Shown: piece after piece, positions 1-8,952 of the stretch
How the letters are laid out: each line of letters starts with the position of its first letter
How positions within the stretch are numbered: the first letter of the stretch is position 1
Assembly: GCA_002842135.1 (NCBI GenBank)
Contig: PHCD01000054.1
Span: 1-12,456, forward strand
Direction of reading: 5' to 3'
DNA: 12,456 nucleotides
Source: Betaproteobacteria bacterium HGW-Betaproteobacteria-8
GTDB taxonomy: Bacteria; Pseudomonadota; Gammaproteobacteria; Burkholderiales; Methylophilaceae
Notes under the pieces: generated by a model
Databases searched by the model: none
Seen by the model: only the letters and a program-made list of their open reading frames with translations
What the model was told of the DNA's origin: nothing
Made by a program: the position numbers and the translations under genes

Positions 1-1446
1 GCGATTGTCACCGGAAATGCTGTCTGAGGGCAGGTATTCCGCGCTACTCGTTCCAGAATAGTTTTCATCCAGATAGCGAAATTCACTCTGCAGTTGTACC
101 CCCCGCTTACTCAATGCGCGAACGCCCAAGGTGGCATCCATGTCGGGCGCAATGTTCCAGTAGTAAGGCACCTGGACTTCAAAACCACTGCGGCTCGTAG
201 TGCCTACAGTTGGGGACAGGAATCCGGATTTTCTCTGGTTCAGGTACGAGAAATCTATCCATGGGGTATATAGCAAGGGGACGCCCATGAACTCTACGCG
301 GGCATTCCATGCGGTGGCTTTTTTGGTGTAATTGTCGATTTCCAGTTCGCTGGCCTTGATGTACCAGTCATCATGGCCTGCCTCGCAGGTCGTGTAACTC
401 GCCGATTTGAGGACTTTCTTGTTTTCGCCCTCGAAAAACACTGTTTTTGCATCGCCTCTGGATTTGCTTTGCCGTCTTCTTAATGTGGCGTCATAGGAGG
501 CAGTGTCTTCAATATTCTGTGACATCAAGTTGTCGAGAGAGCTTGATGCCAGTCTCTCAGCGTCCAGTGGATCCTGTTCAAGAAGGTTGGTGGCCTTTGC
601 CGTGCTGATCTGGGGTATGTCGATGAGTTGGGTCTCCAGCTCGAAAGAGGGTTCTTTCATTTCACCAACACTGTCGTAGAGCTGCATTCTCAGTTCCGGT
701 CCCCAGACCTTGAGTCCCTCGAATTCAATACGCGTATTGCCCACCACATGTAATTCATCGTTCAGGGTGTCATATTCGATCTTGTCGCCATAGATGGATT
801 GCTCATCCTTTTTGAGTGAGGCGTTGCCGAAAGAGCGCATTTTTCGTTCAAGATAAAAATCCATCTTGTCGCCTTCAATGACAATACTGCCAGGCTCTAG
901 TGAGTGTTCTTCTGCTGCCATGTCTTCCGGTACATAAGGCATTTCCAGATGGTGCTCTAACTTGAGATTGGGATCGGGCATGGGACGGCTGCTGTCCAGG
1001 GCAAGCTGCGGCTGTTCATCAGTCCCCGCCCGGCCCGGCTGGCTGGGTGCGACAGGAATCACATTGCTTTGTATGTGTGCCAAAGCTTCATTCTCGAATT
1101 CCAGAATCACACGGCGTTGCTCGACTAGCTTATCCCTCTGCCGCATCTGGTACAGGTAATCCCAGCGATTGCCCTGAACATTCGCCTTGGTGAGTGGCAT
1201 GCCCATAATGGCTTGCACCTCGGGTTTGGTCATTCCGGGGCGCAGCTGCATCATCATGCTGGATGTCACCGCATTAGCCTGCGGGGTATCTGTCGCACTG
1301 GGTGGGGTTGAAGCCTGAGTTTCTGCTGCCGGCTCGGCCAGTCCTTCTTGCGTCTGGGTTCCAATCACGTCCTCCATCGCGAATAGTGTTTCATTCGCCA
1401 CTAGCATCAGGGCAGCGGCGAGCGCGATAAGATTGGTTTTGAGCAT
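1..1446 (-). CDS. lptD: LPS-assembly protein LptD (N-terminal part) with an inserted BamE/SmpA-like domain
   Basis: LptD forms the outer membrane barrel that, with LptE, inserts lipopolysaccharide into the outer leaflet. The window holds the first 482 codons; the frame is open to the left edge, so most of the barrel lies outside. Residues 1-23 are a Sec signal peptide ([14 protein letters not shown]..., cleavage after LFA) with no lipobox. Residues about 66-128 match the BamE/SmpA/OmlA fold signature: [20 protein letters not shown], then VILEF. A Pro/Gln-rich linker follows (about 132-160), then an LptA-like OstA domain (about 186-345) and the start of the LptD barrel domain, recognised from [11 protein letters not shown] (350-360), [14 protein letters not shown] (427-440), EFRYLD (455-460) and EYLPSD (470-475). 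About 50 residues (281-330) look like an insert compared with E. coli. C354 corresponds to E. coli C173; no other Cys occurs in the visible part. No clear ribosome binding site precedes the ATG; the signal peptide supports the start. Confident for LptD. Confidence 0.93.
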   Translation of the reverse strand, partial: MLKTNLIALAAALMLVANETLFAMEDVIGTQTQEGLAEPAAETQASTPPSATDTPQANAVTSSMMMQLRPGMTKPEVQAIMGMPLTKANVQGNRWDYLYQMRQRDKLVEQRRVILEFENEALAHIQSNVIPVAPSQPGRAGTDEQPQLALDSSRPMPDPNLKLEHHLEMPYVPEDMAAEEHSLEPGSIVIEGDKMDFYLERKMRSFGNASLKKDEQSIYGDKIEYDTLNDELHVVGNTRIEFEGLKVWGPELRMQLYDSVGEMKEPSFELETQLIDIPQISTAKATNLLEQDPLDAERLASSSLDNLMSQNIEDTASYDATLRRRQSKSRGDAKTVFFEGENKKVLKSASYTTCEAGHDDWYIKASELEIDNYTKKATAWNARVEFMGVPLLYTPWIDFSYLNQRKSGFLSPTVGTTSRSGFEVQVPYYWNIAPDMDATLGVRALSKRGVQLQSEFRYLDENYSGTSSAEYLPSDSISGDNR

Positions 1447-1606
1447 TGTTTTACGAGATGGGGAGCTAGGATTTTTTGTCAGTGATAAAATCGCATAAAT
1501 CGCGTGTTTAGGCAATCCATAAATACTTGCGGGCAAGAGGCAATAAACCAATCATTTTATCAAAAAGCTGGAAATTGAAAGCTGAATATGACGGCATGGT
1601 GCACGA
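1447..1606. promoter_or_regulatory. Divergent intergenic region between lptD and amgK
   Basis: This 160-nt AT-rich gap must hold the start signals for both lptD (leftward) and the amgK operon (rightward). On the minus strand a weak sigma70-like pair is visible: TTGCCT (complement of 1510-1515), a 17-nt spacer and GATTTT (complement of 1487-1492) with TGC just before it, as in an extended -10. I see no convincing -35/-10 pair for amgK. A near-direct repeat, ATAAAATCGC then ATAAATCGC, lies at 1485-1503. A nine-codon reading frame (1588-1614, MTAWCTNG) overlaps the amgK start. All of these assignments are tentative. Confidence 0.3.
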
Positions 1607-3285
<1,679 letters not shown>

Positions 3286-3294
3286 AGGTTAAGT

Positions 3295-4602
3295 ATGTCT
3301 GATGTAAAACATTTTCTTGCGCGTAGAAATGCCTTGATGCAATCGATGGGCGGCGGTGTGGCGTTGATCCCGACTTCGCCGGAAGCGATTCGGAATCGTG
3401 ATAGCCATTATCCGTATCGTTTCGACAGTTATTTTTATTACCTGACCGGATTTACCGAACCTGAAGCGGTTTTGTTGCTGATAGCTGGCGATAAACCAAA
3501 AAGCGTGCTTTTTTGCCGCGACAAGGATATGGAGCGGGAGATTTGGGACGGGTTTCGTTATGGACCGGAAGGCGCCCAGGAGAAGTTCGGTTTTGATGAG
3601 GCTTACTCGATCTCGCAACTGGATGAACTGGCCCCCAAATTCATCGCCAATCAATCCAGGCTTTTCTACAGTTTTGGCGCAGATGCAAACTGGGATGCCC
3701 GTGTCGCAAGCTGGTTGAATCATTTGCGTGCGCAGGGGCGCAGCGGCATCACTGCCCCATCCGAGATGGCAGATGCGCGCGTAATCATCGATGAGATGCG
3801 GCTATTCAAGTCTGCTGAGGAACTGGAAGTCATGCGGCGTGCAGCTGATATTTCGGCACATGCCCACAGGCGCGCCATGCAGACAGCACGACCAGGCATG
3901 ATGGAATACGAGGTGGAAGCCGAGCTGCTGCATCATTTTTATCAGCGCGGCAGTCGCATGCCTGCGTACAGCTCCATTGTGGCGGGCGGCGCGAATGCCT
4001 GCGTGTTGCATTATGTGGAAAATAATCAGCGCCTGAACGATGGCGATTTGCTGTTGATAGATGCCGGTTGCGAGCTTGAGGGCTATGCCTCTGACATCAC
4101 ACGCACTTTTCCCGTCAATGGCCGGTTCAGTGCCGCACAAAAAGACATCTATGAACTGGTGCTGGCGGCCCAGGCCGCAGCTATCGACAAGATATGCCCG
4201 GGAAGTCATTGGAACGAGCCGCATGAAGCGGCCCTGGATGTGCTGGTAAGAGGGTTGATCGATTTTGGCCTGTGCAAGGGCAGTCATGAATCGGTGCTGG
4301 AGTCCGGTGATTATCGACGCTTCTATATGCATCGCACAGGACATTGGCTGGGGCTGGATGTGCATGATGCCGGTGAATACAAAAAGGCTGATGGTAACTG
4401 GCGACTGCTCGAGCCGGGGATGACGCTGACAGTGGAGCCCGGTTGTTATATCCGTCCCGCAGAAGATGTGCCTGAACATCTCTGGAATATTGGCATTCGT
4501 ATCGAGGATGATGCGCTGGTGACAGCAAGTGGTTGTGAAATCATGACTGCTGCCGCGCCGAAAAAAGTAGCAGAGATTGAACATCTGATGACTGAAAAAT
4601 GA
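3295..4602 (+). CDS. pepP: Xaa-Pro aminopeptidase PepP (family M24B)
   Basis: Cytoplasmic dimetal (usually Mn) aminopeptidase P, which releases an N-terminal residue when proline is in position 2. The 435-residue length matches E. coli PepP (441). The N-terminal AMP_N creatinase-like domain covers about 1-165, with the marker YPYRFDSYFYYLTGF at 39-53. The C-terminal pita-bread catalytic domain contains all five expected metal ligands: D256 (LLIDAG), D267 (YASDITRTF), H350 (HRTGHWLGLDVHD), E381 (TVEPGCY) and E404 (IRIEDD); H357 matches the second active-site His. The start ATG has GAAGG upstream. The stop overlaps the ubiH start (ATGA), so the two are probably translationally coupled. The pepP-ubiH-hydroxylase order is the same as pepP-ubiH-ubiI in E. 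coli. Confidence 0.96.
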   Translation: MSDVKHFLARRNALMQSMGGGVALIPTSPEAIRNRDSHYPYRFDSYFYYLTGFTEPEAVLLLIAGDKPKSVLFCRDKDMEREIWDGFRYGPEGAQEKFGFDEAYSISQLDELAPKFIANQSRLFYSFGADANWDARVASWLNHLRAQGRSGITAPSEMADARVIIDEMRLFKSAEELEVMRRAADISAHAHRRAMQTARPGMMEYEVEAELLHHFYQRGSRMPAYSSIVAGGANACVLHYVENNQRLNDGDLLLIDAGCELEGYASDITRTFPVNGRFSAAQKDIYELVLAAQAAAIDKICPGSHWNEPHEAALDVLVRGLIDFGLCKGSHESVLESGDYRRFYMHRTGHWLGLDVHDAGEYKKADGNWRLLEPGMTLTVEPGCYIRPAEDVPEHLWNIGIRIEDDALVTASGCEIMTAAAPKKVAEIEHLMTEK

Positions 4603-5771
4603 CATCCTCAGCGGGAATTCTGATTATAGGTGGCGGCCCGGTGGGCGCCACACTGGCATTGTCCCTGCAAGCCAGGGGCATTTCCTCAACCCTGCTTGAG
4701 GCGAGGCCGAGAGGTGCCTCGCATCGGGACCAGCGAGCTTTGGCACTGTCGTACGGTACAAGGCTGATTTTGCAGCGCTTGGGCTTGTGGCAGGATCTGG
4801 CGCCTCAAGCGACGGCCATTAATACGATTCATATATCGCAGCGAGGGAGCTTTGGCCGCACCCTGCTGAAAGCGGAAGATCAGGGGCGGGAGGCGCTTGG
4901 CTACGTCCTTTCCTATGGTGCGCTGACCAGTGTGCTGGATCGTGCGTTGGCGGCTGAGCCCGGTATCCGGATCCTCCATGAGGCCGAAGTGACGGACGTA
5001 CTGCCTGGTACTACAACAACGCGCGTGACATTCAATCATGGCAGTCAGGAAACTCAACTGGAGACGGAACTGGCGGTACTTGCCGATGGTGGCAGAAGTC
5101 TGGGAGACATTCCCGGCTTGCAGCGTGAAACAAAAGAATATGGACACGATGCGCTGGTGACCAAAGTCCATGCGGAATTCTCCCATGACAATATTGCTTA
5201 TGAACGCTTTACGCCCGCTGGTCCGATGGCTTTGCTGCCTAACGGCAAACATGATTTCTCACTGGTATGGACTGGCCTGCATGAAGAAGTTACAGGGATC
5301 CTGAAACTGGACGATGCTGATTTTCTGAATGCCCTGCATGCACATTTTGGTGACCGGGTCGGGCGTTTTCTCAGTGTGGGCAAGCGCATGAGTTTTTCGC
5401 TGAAGTTATCGCGGCTTAACCCTGTCGTGCTGTCGCATTTTGTGGTGGTTGGTAATGCCGCCCAGACCATGCACCCAGTCGCCGGGCAGGGATTCAACGT
5501 TGGCTTGCGCGATGCCTGGGAACTCAGTGAACATCTCGCAAACACCGAGTCATCTTCTTGGGGCGAGGCTGAGGCGTTATCCTGTTATGCAAAAACCAGG
5601 CAACGCGATACGAAACGCGGCCTGATGTTTACAGATTTCCTGGTCAATATTTTCTCGAATGATATTGTCGGCATTTCGGAACTGCGTTCAGTCGGCCTGG
5701 GTTTTCTGGATGTGGCAAAACCCGTCAAGCGCTTCCTGATCAATAAAATGAGTTTTGGCGCACGTGGATAA
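4599..5771 (+). CDS. ubiH: 2-octaprenyl-6-methoxyphenol hydroxylase UbiH
   Basis: FAD-dependent aromatic hydroxylase of aerobic ubiquinone biosynthesis, acting in the soluble or membrane-associated Ubi complex; UbiH hydroxylates C1 of the octaprenyl-methoxyphenol ring. The 390-residue protein has a Rossmann FAD motif GGGPVG at 11-16 with E34 closing the beta-alpha-beta unit, the ADGG segment at 162-165 (the DG motif region), and the third flavin motif GNAAQTMHPVAGQGFN at 285-300. Asn after Gly in this last motif, where UbiF and UbiI have GD, is the pattern seen in E. coli UbiH and supports the specific assignment. It starts inside the pepP stop (ATGA) and its last 17 nt overlap the next hydroxylase gene. 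Regiospecificity is inferred from motif and synteny. Confidence 0.9.
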   Translation: MTSSAGILIIGGGPVGATLALSLQARGISSTLLEARPRGASHRDQRALALSYGTRLILQRLGLWQDLAPQATAINTIHISQRGSFGRTLLKAEDQGREALGYVLSYGALTSVLDRALAAEPGIRILHEAEVTDVLPGTTTTRVTFNHGSQETQLETELAVLADGGRSLGDIPGLQRETKEYGHDALVTKVHAEFSHDNIAYERFTPAGPMALLPNGKHDFSLVWTGLHEEVTGILKLDDADFLNALHAHFGDRVGRFLSVGKRMSFSLKLSRLNPVVLSHFVVVGNAAQTMHPVAGQGFNVGLRDAWELSEHLANTESSSWGEAEALSCYAKTRQRDTKRGLMFTDFLVNIFSNDIVGISELRSVGLGFLDVAKPVKRFLINKMSFGARG

Positions 5772-6957
5772 TCAGACGATACAGGATTTCGATGTGCTCG
5801 TAGTTGGTGCCGGTCTGGTCGGTATGTCCTGCGCGTTGGCGCTCAGTCAGCAGGGCATGTCTGTCGGCTTGCTGGAGAGCAAGCCCTGCCGGCCATCGAC
5901 CACAGACGAATATGCGGAAGATGACTGGGATAGCCGTATTTATGCCATCAGCCCGGCCAATGCCGAATGGCTGGCTGATCTGGGCGTCTGGCATCGCCTC
6001 GACACACAGCGTGTTTGTCCAATAGCGCAGATGCAGATTTTTGGCGACACTGGCAACAGCCATTTGCAGTTTGATGCGATGGAAGCCAATGTCGATGAAC
6101 TGGGTTTTATCCTGGAAAGTCGCCATCTGGAGTCCGCTTTGCTGTCGGCATTGATGGATTCCGGCGTCAGGCTGATAAATGGCGTTGTAGCGGAGTCTGC
6201 CACCTTTGATCATCAGACAACCGAGATTCGCCTGCTGGATCAGCGCAGATTGCGTGCGCAGTTGCTGGTTGCCGCCGATGGCGCAAATTCATGGCTGCGC
6301 GGGCAGGCTGGCATCCATGTAGCCATACATGATTATCAACAGACTGCGGTTGTAGCGAATTTCGAGGTGGAAATTCCACATCATGGTGTTGCCTATCAAT
6401 GGTTCAGCGAACGTGGCGTGCTTGCCTGGCTACCATTGCCGGGCAAACGGATGTCTATGGTCTGGTCTGCGGACGAGAAATTTTCAGAAGAGTTGCTAGA
6501 ACTTAAGCCGGAATCGTTGTCTGATGAAGTGGCCATGCAAGGTGGGCTGAAGCCGGGAGCTCTTAAGGTGCTGACCGGGGCTCGCGGTTTTCCTTTAAGA
6601 CAGCGCACCGCGGACTCTTTGGTTAAGCCTGGACTTGTCCTGATTGGCGATGCGGCACACACGGTACATCCGCTTGCCGGGCAGGGTGTTAATCTGGGCT
6701 TCAGGGATGCCAAGGTGTTGGTGGAGGTTTTGCGGAGCCGCCATACTCAGCAATCTTATGGCGATTTGATGCTGTTACGTCGATATGAGCGTGCGCGCAA
6801 ACTGGATATGCTGGCCATGAAATCCGTAACCCGGGGTTTGGCCGGGTTGTTTGCGCATCATGATGGTTTTGTTAGGCAGTTGAGAAACTGGGGATTGAGC
6901 CTGACTAACCGTCAGGCAATGATCAAGAAGTACCTTACACTTCAGGCAATGCGTTAA
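5755..6957 (+). CDS. UbiH/UbiF/UbiI-family ubiquinone biosynthesis hydroxylase (second copy, UbiI-like by position)
   Basis: A second FAD monooxygenase of the UbiH/UbiF/VisC/COQ6 family, expected to hydroxylate another ring carbon during ubiquinone synthesis. Visible motifs: GAGLVG (18-23) with E41, ADGANSWLR (174-182), and GDAAHTVHPLAGQGVNLG (298-315), then an LLRRYERARK segment like that of UbiI (VisC). The position after pepP-ubiH matches E. coli ubiI, but the short C-terminal tail ends more like UbiF, so I do not fix which carbon (C5, C6 or C1) it modifies. The start is not an ATG: TTG at 5755 gives 400 residues and overlaps ubiH by 17 nt; GTG at 5764 is an equally plausible start and would leave an 8-nt overlap. 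An ATG at 5748 is in the ubiH frame and cannot serve. dsbC follows after 26 nt. Confidence 0.88.
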   Translation: MAHVDNQTIQDFDVLVVGAGLVGMSCALALSQQGMSVGLLESKPCRPSTTDEYAEDDWDSRIYAISPANAEWLADLGVWHRLDTQRVCPIAQMQIFGDTGNSHLQFDAMEANVDELGFILESRHLESALLSALMDSGVRLINGVVAESATFDHQTTEIRLLDQRRLRAQLLVAADGANSWLRGQAGIHVAIHDYQQTAVVANFEVEIPHHGVAYQWFSERGVLAWLPLPGKRMSMVWSADEKFSEELLELKPESLSDEVAMQGGLKPGALKVLTGARGFPLRQRTADSLVKPGLVLIGDAAHTVHPLAGQGVNLGFRDAKVLVEVLRSRHTQQSYGDLMLLRRYERARKLDMLAMKSVTRGLAGLFAHHDGFVRQLRNWGLSLTNRQAMIKKYLTLQAMR

Positions 6958-6983
6958 TTATTATTTAAAATCTGGGACACAAA

Positions 6984-7706
6984 ATGTTAAAAAATCTACT
7001 TGGTTTATTCTTTGCTACTTTCCTGATAAGTAGTGCCCATGCGGACGATGCTTCCCTCAAGAAGGCCATCGAGTCAGCTTATCCGGATATCCAGGTGGAT
7101 AGCATCAGGAAAACCCAGTACGGTGGTCTGTATGAGGTATTCATCGGCGGACAGATCGTTTATACCGATGAAAAATTCACTTTCCTGATTGCCGAAGGCC
7201 GTCTGATTGATGCGAAAACCAAGCGTAATGTCACTGCTGAGCGCATGGATGAATTGACCAAGGTGGATTTTTCCAAGTTGCCTTTGGATCAGGCGGTGAA
7301 GGTGGTGAGGGGGAATGGCAGTCGCAAGCTGGTGGTATTCTCGGATCCTGATTGCCCGTTCTGCAAACGCCTGGAGCAGAAAGAGCTGGCAGGGATTACT
7401 GATATCACTGTCTATACTTTTCTCTACCCGCTGGAACAATTGCATCCCGATGCAGCCAACAAAGCCAAAGCAATCTGGTGTTCACCTGACCGTGCTAAAT
7501 CCTGGATGGATTGGGTGTTGAATAATCGTCTGGTTAAAGGTAGTACCAGTTGTGATACGCCGATTGAGAATCTGGCAACGCTGGGTAAAAAGCTCGGCGT
7601 GACCAGCACGCCGACCCTGATTTTTGCTGATGGCAAGCGCATGCTCGGGGCATATCCCGCAGCCGAGATCGAAAAAGCGTTGAACGCGGCAGGGGTGAAG
7701 AAATAG
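6984..7706 (+). CDS. dsbC: Periplasmic disulfide isomerase DsbC
   Basis: DsbC is the V-shaped periplasmic dimer that shuffles wrong disulfides, kept reduced by DsbD. The 240-residue protein has a signal peptide (MLKNLLGLFFATFLISSAHA, cleavage after residue 20), an N-terminal dimerisation domain (about 21-85), a linker, and a thioredoxin-fold domain with active site DPDCPFCKRLE (C124, C127). It also has a second Cys pair, C166 and C190, that corresponds to the structural disulfide of E. coli DsbC, and the cis-proline loop TSTPT (P210). The active site is CPFC rather than the E. coli CGYC, which may shift redox potential. A GGGA sequence 8 nt upstream of the ATG can act as ribosome binding site. 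It is the last gene of the plus-strand run. LptD, at the far end of this divergent cluster, is a known DsbC client in E. coli. Confidence 0.94.
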   Translation: MLKNLLGLFFATFLISSAHADDASLKKAIESAYPDIQVDSIRKTQYGGLYEVFIGGQIVYTDEKFTFLIAEGRLIDAKTKRNVTAERMDELTKVDFSKLPLDQAVKVVRGNGSRKLVVFSDPDCPFCKRLEQKELAGITDITVYTFLYPLEQLHPDAANKAKAIWCSPDRAKSWMDWVLNNRLVKGSTSCDTPIENLATLGKKLGVTSTPTLIFADGKRMLGAYPAAEIEKALNAAGVKK

Positions 7707-7722
7707 CAGAGTCTTTGGAAGA

Positions 7723-8937
7723 TTAACCTACGACTTGGCCCATCTTGAATATTGGCAGGTACATGGCGATAACGAGGCCGCCGATCAGCACGCCGAGTAC
7801 TACCATGATGATCGGTTCCATTAAACTGGAAAGTGCGTCAACAGCATCATCAACTTCCGCTTCGTAGAAATCGGCAACTTTTGAAAGCATGGAGTCGAGC
7901 GCGCCGGACTCTTCGCCGATAGCAGTCATTTGCAGGACCATGTTGGGGAATACTTCCGCATTTTGCATGGCAACAGTCAAACTGGTGCCTGTGCTGATTT
8001 CGCTCTGGATTTTTTTGGTGGCGTCATAATACACCCGGTTGCCGGAGGCGCCGGCAACGGAATCCAAGGCTTCAACCAGGGGTACGCCGGCAGCGAACAT
8101 GGTTGAGAGGGTTCTGGCAAAGCGGGCGATCGTGGCAATTTTGATCAAATTGCCAAATATTGGCAATTTGAGCAGCAATCTGTCCATTGTGGATTGCATC
8201 TTTTCTGAACGTTTCCAGGTATAGAAAAAGAACCACACGCCACCGCCGATCGAGCCAAATATCGCCCACCAATAGTTCACGAAGAAGTCGGACAAGCTCA
8301 TTACGATCAACGTTGGAGTTGGCAGGTCCGCGCCAAAACTGCTGAACAGTTCCTTGAACGCAGGAATCACGAAAATCATGATCACTGCCGTAATGACAAA
8401 AGCCACGACAATGATGGAAATCGGGTAAAACAGCGCCGACTTGATTTTTCCCTTGATGGCTAGGATTTTTTCTTTATAGGTGGCCAGTCTGTCCAGCAGG
8501 GAATCGAGAATACCTGCCTGTTCCCCAGCCCCTACCAGGTTGCAATAGAGTGCGTCAAAGTAGAGAGGGTATTTTCTGAATGCTTGACTCAGGCTGCTGC
8601 CGGTCTCGACGTCGGCTTTGAGGTCACCCAGTAGCTTGGCTACCGCTGCATTGCTATGACCCTTGCCCACTATGTCAAATGCCTGCAGTAATGGAACGCC
8701 GGCTTTCATCATGGTGGCGAGCTGGCGGGTAAACAAGGTGACATCCTTGTCAGTGACCTTTCCGCCGGACTTGAAGCCGCTTTGTTTGCCAACCTTGATG
8801 ACATTGATGCCCTGGCGTCTTAGCGTTGCCTTAACGAAAGCATCGCCGGATGCCTTCATTTCACCCTTGATGCGTTTACCTTTTTTATCGGTGCCTTCCC
8901 ATACGTAGGTAATTTCCTTGCCTGCACTGACTGCCAT
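7723..8937 (-). CDS. pilC: Type IV pilus inner membrane platform protein PilC
   Basis: PilC is the polytopic inner-membrane core of the type IV pilus machine and contacts the PilB and PilT ATPases. At 404 residues it has the usual length. The N-terminal region (1-60, YVWEGTDKKGKRIKGEM...) precedes two tandem T2SSF domains (about 68-192 and 271-393). Each carries the family signature: FTRQLATMMKAGVPLLQAFD at 69-88 and FARTLSTMFAAGVPLVEALD at 273-292, with GE(Q/E)xGxLD in each repeat. Hydrophobic segments at about 172-194, 222-240 and 372-395 are the three membrane spans. AGGAA seven bases before the ATG is a good ribosome binding site. It lies 15 nt after pilB and is surely co-transcribed. Its stop is 16 nt from the convergent dsbC stop with no terminator between, so transcripts may overlap. 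A striking inverted repeat lies inside the gene at 8145-8171. Confidence 0.96.
   Translation of the reverse strand: MAVSAGKEITYVWEGTDKKGKRIKGEMKASGDAFVKATLRRQGINVIKVGKQSGFKSGGKVTDKDVTLFTRQLATMMKAGVPLLQAFDIVGKGHSNAAVAKLLGDLKADVETGSSLSQAFRKYPLYFDALYCNLVGAGEQAGILDSLLDRLATYKEKILAIKGKIKSALFYPISIIVVAFVITAVIMIFVIPAFKELFSSFGADLPTPTLIVMSLSDFFVNYWWAIFGSIGGGVWFFFYTWKRSEKMQSTMDRLLLKLPIFGNLIKIATIARFARTLSTMFAAGVPLVEALDSVAGASGNRVYYDATKKIQSEISTGTSLTVAMQNAEVFPNMVLQMTAIGEESGALDSMLSKVADFYEAEVDDAVDALSSLMEPIIMVVLGVLIGGLVIAMYLPIFKMGQVVG
8145..8171. repeat. 12-bp perfect inverted repeat inside pilC, with a third overlapping arm
   Basis: TCAAATTGCCAA (8145-8156) and TTGGCAATTTGA (8160-8171) are perfect reverse complements separated by ATA. 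A further GGCAATTT at 8134-8141 can also pair with AAATTGCC at 8147-8154, so the middle arm has two mutually exclusive partners. In the pilC frame this encodes KLPIFGNLIKIA, a conserved family segment. The symmetry therefore comes from codon choice on top of constrained protein sequence. It may be chance. Confidence 0.6.
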
Positions 8938-8952
8938 ATTTGAGTTCCTGAA

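Noticed and set aside
962..1159. 65-codon plus-strand frame in the lptD region
   Set aside because: It is antisense to the continuous minus-strand lptD frame, which encodes the BamE-like domain and linker here.
3802..4605. 267-codon open frame antisense to pepP, and a smaller one at 3289-3723
   Set aside because: Lies wholly opposite a well-conserved pepP with all metal ligands intact; its translation shows no recognisable domain and is explained by codon bias of the sense gene.
4686..5252. 188-codon open frame antisense to ubiH
   Set aside because: Shadow of ubiH; no family resemblance and no ribosome binding signal.
7595..7622. Hairpin CGGCGTG/CACGCCG followed by a short T run inside dsbC, terminator-like
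   Set aside because: It encodes the conserved cis-proline loop (GVTSTPT) well before the stop codon; the T run is short and offset, so the structure is more likely a by-product of coding sequence.
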